This document shows, piece after piece, positions 31,353 to 42,810 of a DNA stretch of 64,000 nt. Where the stretch lies: the NCBI GenBank assembly GCA_021234155.1, contig JAJEKV010000028.1, forward strand, positions 14,790,614 to 14,854,613, read 5' to 3'. Position 1 is the first letter of the stretch. Each line of letters opens with the position of its first letter. Source of the DNA: Isoetes taiwanensis. Taxonomy: Eukaryota; Streptophyta; Lycopodiopsida; Isoetales; Isoetaceae. A program made the position numbers and the translations under genes. Under the pieces are notes generated by a model. That model did not search any database and was not told where the DNA came from. It saw nothing but the letters and a program-made list of their open reading frames with translations.

Positions 31353-33226
31353 CTGCCATGTATAATCAGACAATTATTAGTCATATGTTGATAAGAAGAC
31401 CTTATTCTGCTTTCCATTTTAAGGTCAAGGCTAAGGGGTTTAAGCATCCCTGGTTTTACCAAGGAACTGAAGTGTCTAAAAAAAACCCAGCCAAACCTAG
31501 AGTACTAGGTCGGACATCAATCCTCGGTCAATCCTAGGGATTGTATTATCAGTCCGTGTTCCATTTTCATGAGAACAGGTGGTACTTATTAGCCCTTAGC
31601 CTTTGGGACCTTTAAACAATAAGATCAAGCACATATACGAGATGGTTATCATAACCTTTGAAGTCTTTAAATGTTTACACATAAGCCAGGTTTATCCTCT
31701 ATCACATTTATCATTCAATGTACTTAAACATTTGCCTGAATCCATTTAGAATACTAAGACAAGTTTACATACTGTTATCCATAAACTTTTAAACAGTAAC
31801 CTTTAAATAATAGCCATATATAGACCTGGTGCTATTAGACATACCAGGCATATTGCCTATGCACGAATTTTAAGCCACTATTTTGACAACGTGGATATCA
31901 AAGCATTATGCTATTTTAGATATATTGCATGCATAAAGTTAAACTACCTTTTGACCACATGCATGTCAAATGTTATCATAGATATTATGCATGTAACTAA
32001 TATAAACGATTTTTTGACCTTATGCATGTCAAACGTGTAGTCTTAAAGCTCTTTTTTCCTTATTGCAATCTAAACTAGTACTTTACAAAGTTTTTGCATG
32101 CAACTTTTCCTCATTCTGACCAGAAAACATCTTGACCTTTTACGTTACATTCTCTTTACTATATTTCTACTGTTATGCATGTCTTTTTCACAGCAATATT
32201 TGGTGGTTACGATGCCACCACATTTCCCTGTACAGTCTTATGTAATTTTCCAGTCTTCCTTTTAATGTGAAAGCTTATATTTAAAACATTCATAACAGCA
32301 TCATGTAATTTGGTGTTTATATTTTTAAGCCCTTGGATTAATTGAGACTGGTCTGTGCCATATCAGTAACATGTAAAGCAGGCATAGACTATAGTTACTG
32401 CATGCAAACATCTCCAATATTTTTCCTTGCTGCTACACAGAGCCTTTTTTACAGTCTTATAAGCCAGCCTATTTATTCTCATTTGTGATCTAAGAATAAC
32501 CTTTTAACCTCAGTGGGAAATAAAATCTTACGGTTTATCCATGCACCCTAGACACATCAACTAATTATGCAGATAACTTCCAGGAAATTATAGGCCTTCA
32601 TATAAGAAATTTCAGTTTTCCAGAATAGTATTGGTCTTGTTCATACTGTCATAAAGCAGTTAAACATTGTACCACAGATTTACCATTATAGATGCAAGCA
32701 AAAATCTTCGTAAAACAGAAGGTAGGCGGTATTTACCTCTATCTCGGATAGAGTTTTACCCAAATATGCTTATCCATAGTCAATCTAAACATATATAACC
32801 TGTTTTTATCTGTAGGAGGAGTTTGAGACGGTTTAAAACATAGAAGTATCTTCATCTTGTATATTCTTCGTAAATTAGCTCCAATCCATGTTCAGATCTA
32901 CCACATCCAACCAACAAAAAGCTAGAAAAAGACAAGGGTAGGAGAGGTCCGGTACCTGCAGCCAAACATCAAAACTTTAGCATGATAATGGTAAAGAATG
33001 ATGGGACAAAAGGTACAATGGAGCCTCTCGGTTTATAGCCGATCAGCCCTTGTATCCTTCTGCCCTGTTAGTAAAACATAATAGATCTGCTTTTAAAAGT
33101 TGTAAACAATGTACATATCAGATTTATTGTAAGCTTTCAGGCCATCTGTATAATGTAACTGTAATGATTATTTGATCACTAAGATAAGCAAATTTCTGTT
33201 ATTATTTCCTTTAACCACTATGATAC
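31353..33226 (-). other. Predicted intron joining the X2 exon to Y1 ORF2 (1874 bp)
   Basis: Donor CAG/GTATCA at 33226 and acceptor ACATGGCAG/GATG at 31353. Both flanking frames are in phase 0, and the same pair occurs in X3/Y2. The interval holds no conserved ORF and is rich in TGCATG words. Inference; no transcript evidence. Confidence 0.45.
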
Positions 33227-34167
33227 CTGCATTACGTCTTGGTCAGAGGTATAATCCTCAGCTTGTTGTGTCTCAGGAATGGTAATTTCTCCCTTATCCA
33301 TATCAAAATTGTTGTTGTATGCATATTTGATCCCTGAATTCCCCTTCTTATTTCCAGATGCAGCTTTATTATGGCAAGCTTCCCTCTTAAAGCCAGCTGT
33401 ATTTTTATGATCGCCCATGCTGTGGTGAAGCTGGAAGTTATCAGAGATATCAAGGCAGGCTACAAATTCGTCCTCAAGCCATTTCTCATTGAGTATTTCT
33501 TCTTCAGAACTGGAGCCACAGGGTCGGCCATCTGAATCAAATTCGTCTTCCATAATATAGGAGGGATTAAGTGCTTTACACCTGTTTGTTCATTAAAACC
33601 TCTGCCTGCCATGCCTTGTGCCGGCTATCTTATCTACTGCTAAGTAGTATCATTTAACGGTAGGTTTTGACCTAGAAGAAAATAAGGCCATATCTACAAA
33701 GGACGATTCTTCATACCTTTAGCTTAGAATAGGAACTCGAGGTCTGCCAATGCTGATGTACAGTCAGTTTACAAGCGTTCGGATACTGAGTTAGCCGCCA
33801 CCAGTCTTATTCCATAGCATGTCGTTCCAATTCGTAGCTGGTTAGGTAAGATAGAATTGATTTTGCATAGATACGACACCACCACTAGTGAAAAATCGAT
33901 CAAGTAGTATATGTGGGGTTTTTTTCTTTTAACCCATTAAGAGTAAAAGGAGGCACATGTAAAGATGTCTTTCCCATCTGGATATACCCCCATGTAATCA
34001 ATATGGTTAAGACAATATCTTGTTAAATGTATTTAACTATGGGTAGTTTTAGCATTATCCCTATTTGTTTAGAAGAATTGGTTTCTAGATCTATTCTGAT
34101 CAGTATTAATAATCAATGTACTTGGTAACATATAAAGTATTTTAAAAAAGGTTTTTTTAAAAAAAAA
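31486..34167 (-). repeat. Repeat X2 (middle copy, 2682 bp)
   Basis: Full-length copy bounded by AAACCCAGCC on the left and GGTTTTTTTAAA on the right. It lacks the LINE and so shows the empty site at ~33891-33908 (one copy of the 18-mer). It differs from both X1 and X3 at numerous shared positions. Confidence 0.9.
33227..33553 (-). CDS. Acidic first-exon ORF of PLE-like element, X2 copy (109 codons)
   Basis: ATG at 33553 (MEDEFDSDGRPCGSSSEEEI) to a Gln codon at 33227; two codons later a TAG would end an unspliced reading (111 aa). It is rich in Asp/Glu with a histidine cluster (NFQLHHSMGDHKN) and an acidic end (DYTSDQDVMQ). The frame ends exactly at a donor-like CAG/GTATCA in phase 0. It differs from X3 by several substitutions (NTAGFK for NAVGFK) but has no indel, so the frame seems maintained. 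It probably provides the N-terminus of the ORF2 protein encoded by Y1. No known domain. Confidence 0.6.
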
Positions 34168-34342
34168 GCCTACCTCCAACCGTAGGACTGAGCGGACCTC
34201 TATTAGCTATAAGGTTGTAGGGGAAGGCAGACCCCTACTGTACAGCAGAGGTCCTGCCCACCCCTATTTTATCCTTTTTAAGAAACAGCCTTTTCTGCGA
34301 CATCCAAAAGTGTAAAACTTGCAAATGGAAAGACATACCCTT
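34168..34342 (-). other. Y2 3' spacer
   Basis: Equivalent of 27191-27315, with the same foldable CCTACCTCC/GGAAGGCAG segments and small indels. No ORF. Confidence 0.45.
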
Positions 34343-36399
34343 TTAGTATTGGCTGCTGATAATTTGAATGAGTATTTGCACGTCGTATTTGAGACCTGGA
34401 AACTCACCATCCCTTAAATATTGTAATACTTTCTTTTTGAGCCCAAAGCTGTCAAATCCATTTGCCACAAATTTGTTGATGATGCTTATGATATCTTTAG
34501 CAGCATATATGGGGCAGGAATTCACATATAAGAATGGCATGATTTGGGATAATATCACATTCCTAGCTTGGTAGTAAGGTCTGCAGCTATCGGCGTGTAC
34601 ATACCTCATGACTTTAAAAGGGAGACCATCCCTTTTGTCATACTTAAAGGTTCTGTAAAGCCCCATTTCCTTATCCATAACTTCGATAGTCATGTTTAAA
34701 AAGTTTATCTTGTACCCAAAGCATCTCTCTGGGTCCTCTTTGTACTTAAATATGGTTTCCTCCTTGATTCCTAATGTTTGCATATCATAAATTTGTATGG
34801 TATCTTTGCAAGGATCTTGCAGGAGGCTTAAGAACTCCTTGATAATAGGGCAGTTGATTGCCGTTGAGTCATCCATATATCCAATATATATCTAAACTTT
34901 TCAATGTCTTTGTATCTTCCATGTTTTGCAAGGTTTTTATAAATGAGACTTCAAACCAAGCCAAGTAGAGATTACACCAAAGAGGGGACCGCTGGAGAAA
35001 CCCATGGGGATTTTTACAAACTGCTTTGCCAAGCCACGCTCCCATAAAAAATGAAGCAATTAGTTAATAGCCAGTCATTCATTTGAGAACCTATTCAAGT
35101 TCATTTTGCTCCAACACTTTCCTTGGGGATTGTATTTGAACCATTTGGTCGAAAGTACTCATTTCCTCTTTCTTTTTAATCCACAATTCGTGATGCCGAT
35201 TGATTCCTCTCATATATTCCCATCTTGCATTGACAGACACTGCCTCATAATCGGCAAATGCCATTGTTCCCATACAATGGAATGTTTTCAAACACCTTGT
35301 AATATCATAATCGAATACTTGCTCAATTTTTCCAGGGAAGATTTAATGCCACATCAGATATTGAATTAACCATCCAGCAAGGCATGGCTTTTCAAGGAAG
35401 AAGTGTGCATATCTTTGCACAGATTTTTTTTGAGATGTCAGGCCATAACTCCATAATATTGTTAAGTACAGCAGTAATTATATGTGAGATTTCCGTGTAT
35501 ACTGTGTTGTGTGCATTGGTTATCCAACTGAAGTCTTTTTTGTGTGCCTTATATATGCCCAGTATGTAAGGCAGACTATCAAACTCAAAGTCTGAGTTCT
35601 CTATCAATCCTTGTATTTCTTTTTTTACCCTTCTTTTGACAGTCTCAGGTAGGTCTTCCATCATAGAAAAATCTTTGCTGCTCAGTCTTTGAAGGGATAG
35701 ATTTCTAATAAAGCTTGGGCAAATAAAAGCAGGATTATTGGTAGCTTTGTCAATGCCAGAAATGTAGAAGTTTTGGCATAGCCATTCCATGTTGCATATA
35801 ACCGATTTGTCCTTGAGAGCAAATCTTCTCGTGCTATCTTCATTGCGAGTGCTTTTTGACCTCCAAAGCGGCATCTATTACATTGGTTTTAATGACCTCT
35901 CTCATTTTTTCATGTACAATATATGTGTATTTGTGCATCTCAATAGTGTATCACAAATGGATATAATTTCCTCTTTGAACCTCTTGTATTCCAACACCCT
36001 ATCATTTTTGAAACATACCTCTCAAGGTAGTATTATGTACTAGGCTCAGATCTGTAGTACAAATGTGCCCAGTTTGGCAATCTAAAAATTTATTGAGTGA
36101 TGGATTCTTACATGGGCATTTGACCGCACATTCAGTAGCAAAAATGAGGTATGGCTTATAACATATGTCTCAAGGTTTTCTATGTATCTCCAAATTAAAC
36201 ATGGTGTTCGCCATTATACTTTTTCCAATATCCCCTAGAACATTAACCATGGAGGCATGAATAATCTTAGGGAGGCAGATTCTGTCCAGTACTTTGGACA
36301 TGAAAGTCCCATGGACAATTTTCTTTTTGTCCTTCCTTCCAGTATATCCCAAATGTAGACGTCCGAGGCTGTCCTTGCTAATGATTTTTTTGATCTATA
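34343..36399 (-). pseudogene. Penelope/telomerase-type reverse transcriptase, Y2 copy (broken)
   Basis: Same gene as 27316-29448. Two long in-frame blocks survive (35392-35874 with YKAHK; 34343-34876 with the thumb region). The part between, including motifs A and B, has many one- to four-base indels, and the catalytic YMDD context is altered: the first in-frame residues read MDDSTAINCP. A small deletion near 36000 removes the GLNHIP segment. The clustering of indels in 34880-35390 and 35840-36010 contrasts with near-identity elsewhere and could reflect poor consensus in the assembly. Confidence 0.75.
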
Positions 36400-36755
36400 A
36401 GACACACATAAACAACACACGCCAATTAATTGAATGTTCCAATTGGTTTTACCAGCTGAAACTAACCATGGATTTTAAGCCAGGTTTTTTGTTTTTGGAA
36501 GAGAAGGCCGAATGGCATATGAGGTGTTTACCCTCTTCTTTTCTTTTTTTCACCAACCAGGTGTAGATTTTCAGATCATACTCTCTGTTACAGCTTATAT
36601 ACATAAATTTTAACATAAAGAAAAGGACTTGACGTTACTTACTTAGGAGTTTAGAAAATAAAGCCCCATTGTTTGACTTTTAAGAATACGTGCTACATAC
36701 TTTATGAGGTTGAAAAGTAAGTGCAAATGAAATGTGTCTCAGTAAGGACTAACCT

Positions 36756-38304
36756 TTAAGTGTTGAACTTGAGTGATTGTCCTGCAGTTAGATCTTTGTG
36801 GTCAATTTTTGCAGTTCCTTTAGTGACTGAGTGTCCAGCATGATCTGGTGTGTTCAGACTTTCCACTGTAGCACTTTCACAGGCTTTAATACTGCATGTA
36901 TCAGGGGCAATAGTAAGTCTAGGAGGTTGCGTAATCTTGCTCCGTGAACTGCTACCAATGCTGGCAGATGTCTTCCTTGTTGACCTGCTATGGTAGCTAT
37001 TTGTTACTTTTGTTGCCTTCATGAAGGCCACATGCTTGATGGTTTTTTCACATATGTCATTCATCTTATTTCTCGGTTTTGTAATCATGAAGTCAGCCCA
37101 AGTATCTGCTGCCAACATATCTGCCATTTCCAGTAAAGTATTCCTGACTTCCAAATAGGATAAATATGCCATAATGCCCTTCTTAAAGGTGGTCTTGAGC
37201 ATGTTTTTGAATGAATACATTTGCATAGCACAAGACATGTTAGGATATAGAGAATCAAGATTGTTAAACATATACCATATTGCATGGTCAAGCCACGTCA
37301 TGTTGTCTCTGCAGCCACTTTGTTTGGATCTATTGGCTTTACTTCCTCCCCTTGGTGTTTCACATCCGCATTTCACGTATGGGCACATAGTCCTCCATAC
37401 TTTTTTAAGATAGAAGTCATCACGCGTTTCTGTAGGGTAAGCCATATGGCTTTTTTGACTAACGTACATGAAGGGCTCTTTGCTGCAGGTTTTGTCAAAG
37501 AACCTACAGTCAATCATGATTTTGACTTTATCTTTTTTAACAATCTTTTCCATTTTTTCTGCAGCTGTTTTTGTAGCTGCAAGTTGTGCTGGAGTAATGT
37601 CTCCAAGCATGATCCATACTTCTTTATTGATGGGGGCTAGGGCCCCAAAATTCTTTGAACGCCATATCCCTCGATTGTATAGTATACTCTGGCATTCAAC
37701 GAGCCGTTCTGGAATGATCGGGTATAATAGACAGTTGTTGAGGGTAAACTGAAACTCACTTTCACTATCCTCTAGTCTGCTGGCCCTGAATTTCAGTGCT
37801 TCTCTGTCTTCTTCAGAAAGTAATGCGTCCCCAAATGGGTCATCTATCTTGCTCTCTTGTGCAAACTGCATGATAGTTTCCTCACCATTCTCTTCCATGA
37901 TGTTGTTGGCCGCTTTGAGGGCTATAACATTTTTAAGATATTCTGCCTTTGTGCTTGTCCTCTTCCATGGTCCATTGATAGATTTTTCCTGGCAGATTCT
38001 CATAGATATCATTAATAACCTGACCAACATCATTGTTTGTAGCCTTGTTAAGGTATGGAAAGATTTTAATCCATTCACTGCACCCCATATGTGATACCGC
38101 AGAGTATTCTCCTGGCTTTCGGAGTGCTTCCTTTTCATGTATAAGTTCATGTGCATCCGTATTCTTAATGCAGCTGAGAATGGTCTGTACTGCCATGTTG
38201 GGACATTCCATTTTGCTGGCAGCATATCCTAGTGCAGTTAGCTCGCTGTTCCATGTTGGTGGGACAACTTCGAAATCCATTTCCTCAATGTATTTGTTTT
38301 CATC
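36756..38304 (-). CDS. PLE-like ORF2, unknown protein, Y2 copy (one frameshift)
   Basis: About 515 codons from the acceptor-like CAG/GATG at 38304 to TAA at 36756. One extra T near 37950 splits it into DENKYIEEMDFEVVPPTWN...DKHK and AEYLKNVIALKAANNIME...FNT; the Y1 copy shows the frame without that T. Features include a helical Glu/Lys-rich segment (EKMEKIVKKDKVK), a Cys cluster (MCPYVKCGCE ... QSGCRDN) that could bind zinc, a helical stretch (WLDHAIWYMFNNLDSLYP), and a Ser/Arg-rich basic tail (YHSRSTRKTSASIGSSSRSK). It takes the place of the ORF1 that accompanies the RT ORF in some PLEs and might coat the RNA. No family recognised. Confidence 0.6.
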
Positions 38305-40173
38305 CTGCCATGTATAATCAGACAATTATTAGTCATATGTTGATAAGAAGACCTTTATTCTCTTTCCATTTTAAGGTCAAGGCTAAGGGTTTAAGCATCC
38401 TGGTTTTACCAAGGAACTGAAGTGTCTAAAAAAACCACCAAACCTAGAGTACTAGGTGGGACATCAATCTCGGTCAATCCTAGGGATTGTATTATCGATC
38501 CGTGTTCCATTTTCATGAGAAATGTGGTACTTATTAGCCCTTAGCCTTTGGGACCTTTAAACAATAAGACTGTTACATATACGAGATGGTTATCATAACC
38601 TTTGAAGTCTTTAAATGTTTACACATAAGCCAGGTTTATCCTCTATCACATTTATCATTCAATGTACTTAAACATTTGCCTGAATCCATTTAGAATACTA
38701 AGACAAGTTTACATACTGTTATCCATAAACTTTTAAACAGTAACCTTTAAATAATAGCCATATATAGACCTGGTGCTATTAGACATACCAGGCATATTGC
38801 CTATGCACGAATTTTAAGCCACTATTTTGACAACGTGGATATCAAAGCATTATGCTATTTTAGATATATTGCATGCATAAAGTTAAACTACCTTTTGACC
38901 ACATGCATGTCAAATGTTATCATAGATATTATGCATGTAACTAATATAAACGATTTTTTGACCTTATGCATGTCAAACGTGTAGTCTTAAAGCTCTTTTT
39001 TCCTTATTGCAATCTAAACTAGTACTTTACAAAGTTTTTTGCATGCAACTTTTCCTCATTCTGACCAGAAAACATCTTGACCTTTTTACGTTACATTCTC
39101 TTTACTATATTTCTACTTTTATGCATGTCTTTTCACAGCAATATTTGGTGGTTACGATGCCACCACATTTCCCTGTACAGTCTTATGTAATTTTCCAGTC
39201 TTCCTTTTAATGTGAAAGCTTATATTTAAAACATTCATAACAGCATCATGTAATTTGGTGTTTATATTTTTAAGCCCTTGGATTAATTGAGACTGGTCTG
39301 TGCCATATCAGTAACATGTAAAGCAGGCATAGACTATAGTTACTGCATGCAAACATCTCCAATATTTTTCCTTGCTGCTACACAGAGCCTTTTTACAGTC
39401 TTATAAGCCAGCCTATTTATTCTCATTTTGTGATCTAAGAATAACCTTTTAACCTCAGTGGGAAATAAAATCTTACGGTTTATCCATGCACCTAGACACA
39501 TCAACTAATTATGCAGATAACTTCCAGGAAATTATAGGCCTTCATATAAGAAATTTCAGTTTTTCAGAATAGTATTGGTCTTGTTCATACTGTCATAAAG
39601 CAGTTAAACATTGTACCACAGATTTACCATTATAGATGCAAGCAAAAATTCTTCGTAAAACAGAAGGTAGGCGGTATTTACCTCTATCTCGGATAGAGTT
39701 TTACCCAAATATGCTTATCCATAGTCAATCTAAACATATATAACCTGTTTTTATCTGTAGGAGGAGTTTGAGACGGTTTAAAACATAGAAGTATCTTCAT
39801 CTTGTATATTCTTCGTAAATTAGCTCCAATCCATGTTCAGATCTACCACATCCAACCAACAAAAAGCTAGAAAAAGACAAGGGTAGGAGAGGTCCGGTAC
39901 CTGCAGCCAAACATCAAAACTTTAGCATGATAATGGTAAAGAATGATGGGCCAAAAGGTACAATGGAGCCTCTCGGTTTATAGCCGATCAGCCCTTGTAT
40001 CCTTCTGCCCTGTTAGTAAAACATAATAGATCTGCTTTTAACAGTTGTAAACAATGTACATATCAGATTTATTGTATGCTTTCAGGCCATCTGTATATAA
40101 TGTAACTGTAACGATTATTTGGTCACTAAGATAAGCAAATTTCTATTATTATTTCCTTTAACCACTATGATAC
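38305..40173 (-). other. Predicted intron joining the X3 exon to Y2 ORF2 (1869 bp)
   Basis: Donor CAG/GTATCA at 40173 and acceptor ACATGGCAG/GATG at 38305, phase 0 on both sides, same as in X2/Y1. The intron covers the boundary between X3 and Y2, so splicing would remove most of the repeat from the mRNA. Confidence 0.45.
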
Positions 40174-41117
40174 CTGCATTACGTCTTGGTCAGAGGTATA
40201 ATCCTCAGCTTGTTGTGTCTCAGGAATGGTAATTTCTCCCTTATCTATATCAGAGTTGTTGTTGTATGCACATTTGATCCCTGAATTCCCCTTCTTATTT
40301 TCAGATGCAGCTTTATTATGGCAAGCTTCCCTCTTAAAGCCAACTGCATTTTTATGATCACCCATGCTGTGGTGAAGCTGGAAGTTATCAGAGATATCAA
40401 GGCAGGCTACAAATTCGTCCTCAAGCCATTTCTCATTGAGTATTTCTTCTTCAGAGCTGGAGCCACAGGGTCGGCCATCTGAATCAAACTCGTCTTCCAT
40501 AATATAGGAGGGATTAATTGTTTTACACCTGTTTGTTCATTAAAACCTCTGCCTGCCATGCCTTGTGCCGGCCATCTTATCTACTGCTAAGTAGTATCAT
40601 TTAACGGTAGGTTTTGACCTAGAAGCAAATAAGGCCATATCTACAAAGGACGATTCTTCATACCTTTAGCTTGGAATAGGAACTCGAGGTCTGCCAATGC
40701 TGATGTACAGTCAGATTACAAGCGTTTGGATATTGAGTTTGCCGCCATCTGTCTTATTCCATAGCTTGTCGTTCCAATTCGTAGCTGGTTAGGTAAGATA
40801 GAATTGATTTTGCATAGATACGAAACCACCACTAGTGAAAAATCGATCAAGTAGTATATGTGGGGTTTTTTTCTTTTAACCCATTAAGAGTAAAAGGAGG
40901 CACATGTAAAGATGTCTTTCCCATGTGGATATACCCCCATGTAATCAATATGGTTAAGACAATATCTTGTTAAATGTATTTAACTATGGGTAGTTTTAGC
41001 ATTATCCCTATTTGTTTAGAAGAATTGGTTTCTAGATCTATTCTGATCAGTATTAATAATCAATGTACTTGGTAACATATAAAGTATTTTAAAAAAGGTT
41101 TTTTTTTTAAAAAAAAA
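38435..41117 (-). repeat. Repeat X3 (right outer copy, 2683 bp)
   Basis: Full-length copy. Transcription of Y2 would start in it. The array ends after GGTTTTTTTTTTAAAAAAAAA at 41117, where anonymous sequence (TCTCTAACCATTC) begins. It shares X1-specific variants against X2. Confidence 0.9.
40174..40500 (-). CDS. Acidic first-exon ORF of PLE-like element, X3 copy (109 codons)
   Basis: ATG at 40500, frame open to the donor-like CAG/GTATCA at 40173, TAG two codons later if unspliced. Sequence MEDEFDSDGRPCGSSSEEEI through EKWLEDEFVACLDIS to DYTSDQDVMQ, as in X2 with a few substitutions. Strongly acidic, no finger or catalytic motif. In phase with ORF2 of Y2. Confidence 0.6.
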
Positions 41118-41119
41118 TC

Positions 41120-42780
41120 TCTAACCATTCATATTTTAAGCTACACACATATACACCTGTTCTAAACTCCACCCATAAACAAACACATCTTTCGCGTACG
41201 ATCAACAAACAAATTAAACAACACTTCTTTGGGTAAATTTACACCCTTGCATACTAACATGTAGCTAAAGGCCATGTCACATCGAATAAACCTAATGATA
41301 ACCTCTTCCATATATAACCAACAAGCAAGCATTTTGGTATTCATACAACCTTTCCTACATTACATGTTCTAGCTAAGTGACTTGCATACCATATCAAGCT
41401 CCTTGCAACTCTTGCCTAAAGAGAACTCATAATAGCTAGGCTGGATCATGACCACAGGTCGATTTCAATATCAAGAACCTAGGGTGGATCATGATACATG
41501 GAAAATGTACATGTTGCAGTTCACCTGTTTAAACAACTGCCTAAAGTGAATGGTGTTGAATTATGTCATTGTCTACTATTGTTTGAGGTCACATAGACCT
41601 TGACTGAAGGTAAATGGCTCATGTATACATCACTAGCAACTAGCAATTTGAATTTAGACAGCACTTTAAATAATAGCCTATGTAATCTTTTGCTAACTTT
41701 TCCTTTTCAAGATAGATGGAAACAATCTTCAAAGTGGTAACTATCATTGTGTTGATAGAAACAATCTTCAAAGTGGTAACTATCATTGTGTTTTCATCGT
41801 CACAATGTAACTATGCAAAATTGAGTTATAGGGATGCTATAGGTTATTTTTATAGAAACCACAATTTAGATAAGTCCAACATAGCAACCACCATGATATT
41901 TGGTTAATCCATGCATGTGCACAAAACGGAAGTTGGGTCTCCATTTTTGTTTGAAGATTAATATAGTGATGCCATGTGGCATCGCCTCCAATCCGGAATG
42001 GAAGTTGGGTTCAACATTCCGTCTGCATGATTTCTGACCGGTTCTTACAGGTTGCATCCCCTGTTTTCCCTTCTTCGCATGGCCTTCTTCTACAAGCCTT
42101 CTTCTGCTCTCACAGATGCTCATCGCTCACAGATGCATGGCCTTCTTCTGCTCACAGATGCATGGCCTTCTTCTGCTCTCACAGATGCTCATCGCTTTCT
42201 TCACAATTTCTAGAGTTTATCATATATTGTTTTTATGCCCGGCAATGCCGGGCACCAGGCACCAATACTAACTAATTAACTAAATGTGATGTTATGGGGA
42301 GTTGTGGACCGTAAAAGTTAAGTCAGTTCAACTCAAACACCTTAAGTTAAAACTTAAAATGCAAAAGACGATAGATGGTATTTTAATGTCCATGAGTTAT
42401 GGCACAATTTAAAATAAACTCACATGGACGTTGATCTTGTTATTGAATCATTTCTCCACCAACTTTATAACGACCAACTTTACAACAATGGATGACCAAT
42501 TTCAGAAAACGCATTGTGTTAAGGCTAAGGCCGGTTCATATGCAACCATCGCCAAAGAGGGGGCCTGTTTTGCCTAGTGCAAATTGGCGATGGTGGGCAA
42601 CAGTGGGCATAAAAGTCGTGAAGGTGCATGTGAAACCAGCCTTAGCCAATGTGATGTGTGACCTTGGGTATGACTTTGGGTATGGTCTTACAACTTAAAT
42701 GAATACACTTTGGGTATGGGTCTTACAACTTAAATGAATACACTAGCATAATGGCACACATATAGTCTTACGAATCTGGT
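41120..42780. other. Noncoding stretch with short tandem repeats
   Basis: A 39-bp unit (GAAACAATCTTCAAAGTGG...) occurs twice at 41719-41796. A CACAGATGCATGGCCTTCTTC-like unit is repeated at 42080-42200, and a small palindrome (GCCCGGCAATGCCGGGC) lies at 42238-42254. No gene is recognised. The sequence just before the RLK pseudogene is its 3' flank. Confidence 0.5.
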
Positions 42781-42810
42781 GTTTACAGAACCCCATATCA
42801 GCCCGGGGAT

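Larger units (their letters stand above)
17880..41117 (-). mobile_element. Tandem Penelope-like retroelement array (X-Y-X-Y-X)
   Basis: Three near-identical direct repeats X (17880-20300 plus 26936-27190; 31486-34167; 38435-41117; each ~2.68 kb) alternate with two internal regions Y (27191-31485 and 34168-38434). Without the nested LINE the array is ~16.6 kb with a period of ~6.95 kb. All coding is on the minus strand. Y encodes a reverse transcriptase and an unknown protein; X carries a short acidic ORF. There are no TG...CA ends, primer-binding site, integrase, protease or RNase H, so it is not an LTR retrotransposon. Penelope-like elements are known to form tandem copies flanked by 'pseudo-LTRs', to lack integrase and to carry introns, and this fits best. 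The outer ends lie in A-runs. Confidence 0.75.

Noticed and set aside
17880-41117. Array as an ordinary LTR retrotransposon in tandem
   Set aside because: X has no TG...CA ends or adjacent primer-binding site, and Y lacks integrase, protease and RNase H; the RT motifs are not of the copia or gypsy type.
17880-41117. DIRS-type element
   Set aside because: No tyrosine recombinase or split inverted repeats were seen.
38435-41117. Hammerhead ribozyme in the repeat X, as reported in many Penelope-like elements
   Set aside because: By eye I found no CTGATGA plus GAAA core in workable spacing on either strand; CTGATGT near 40700 lacks the conserved A and a partner. A covariance-model search would be decisive.
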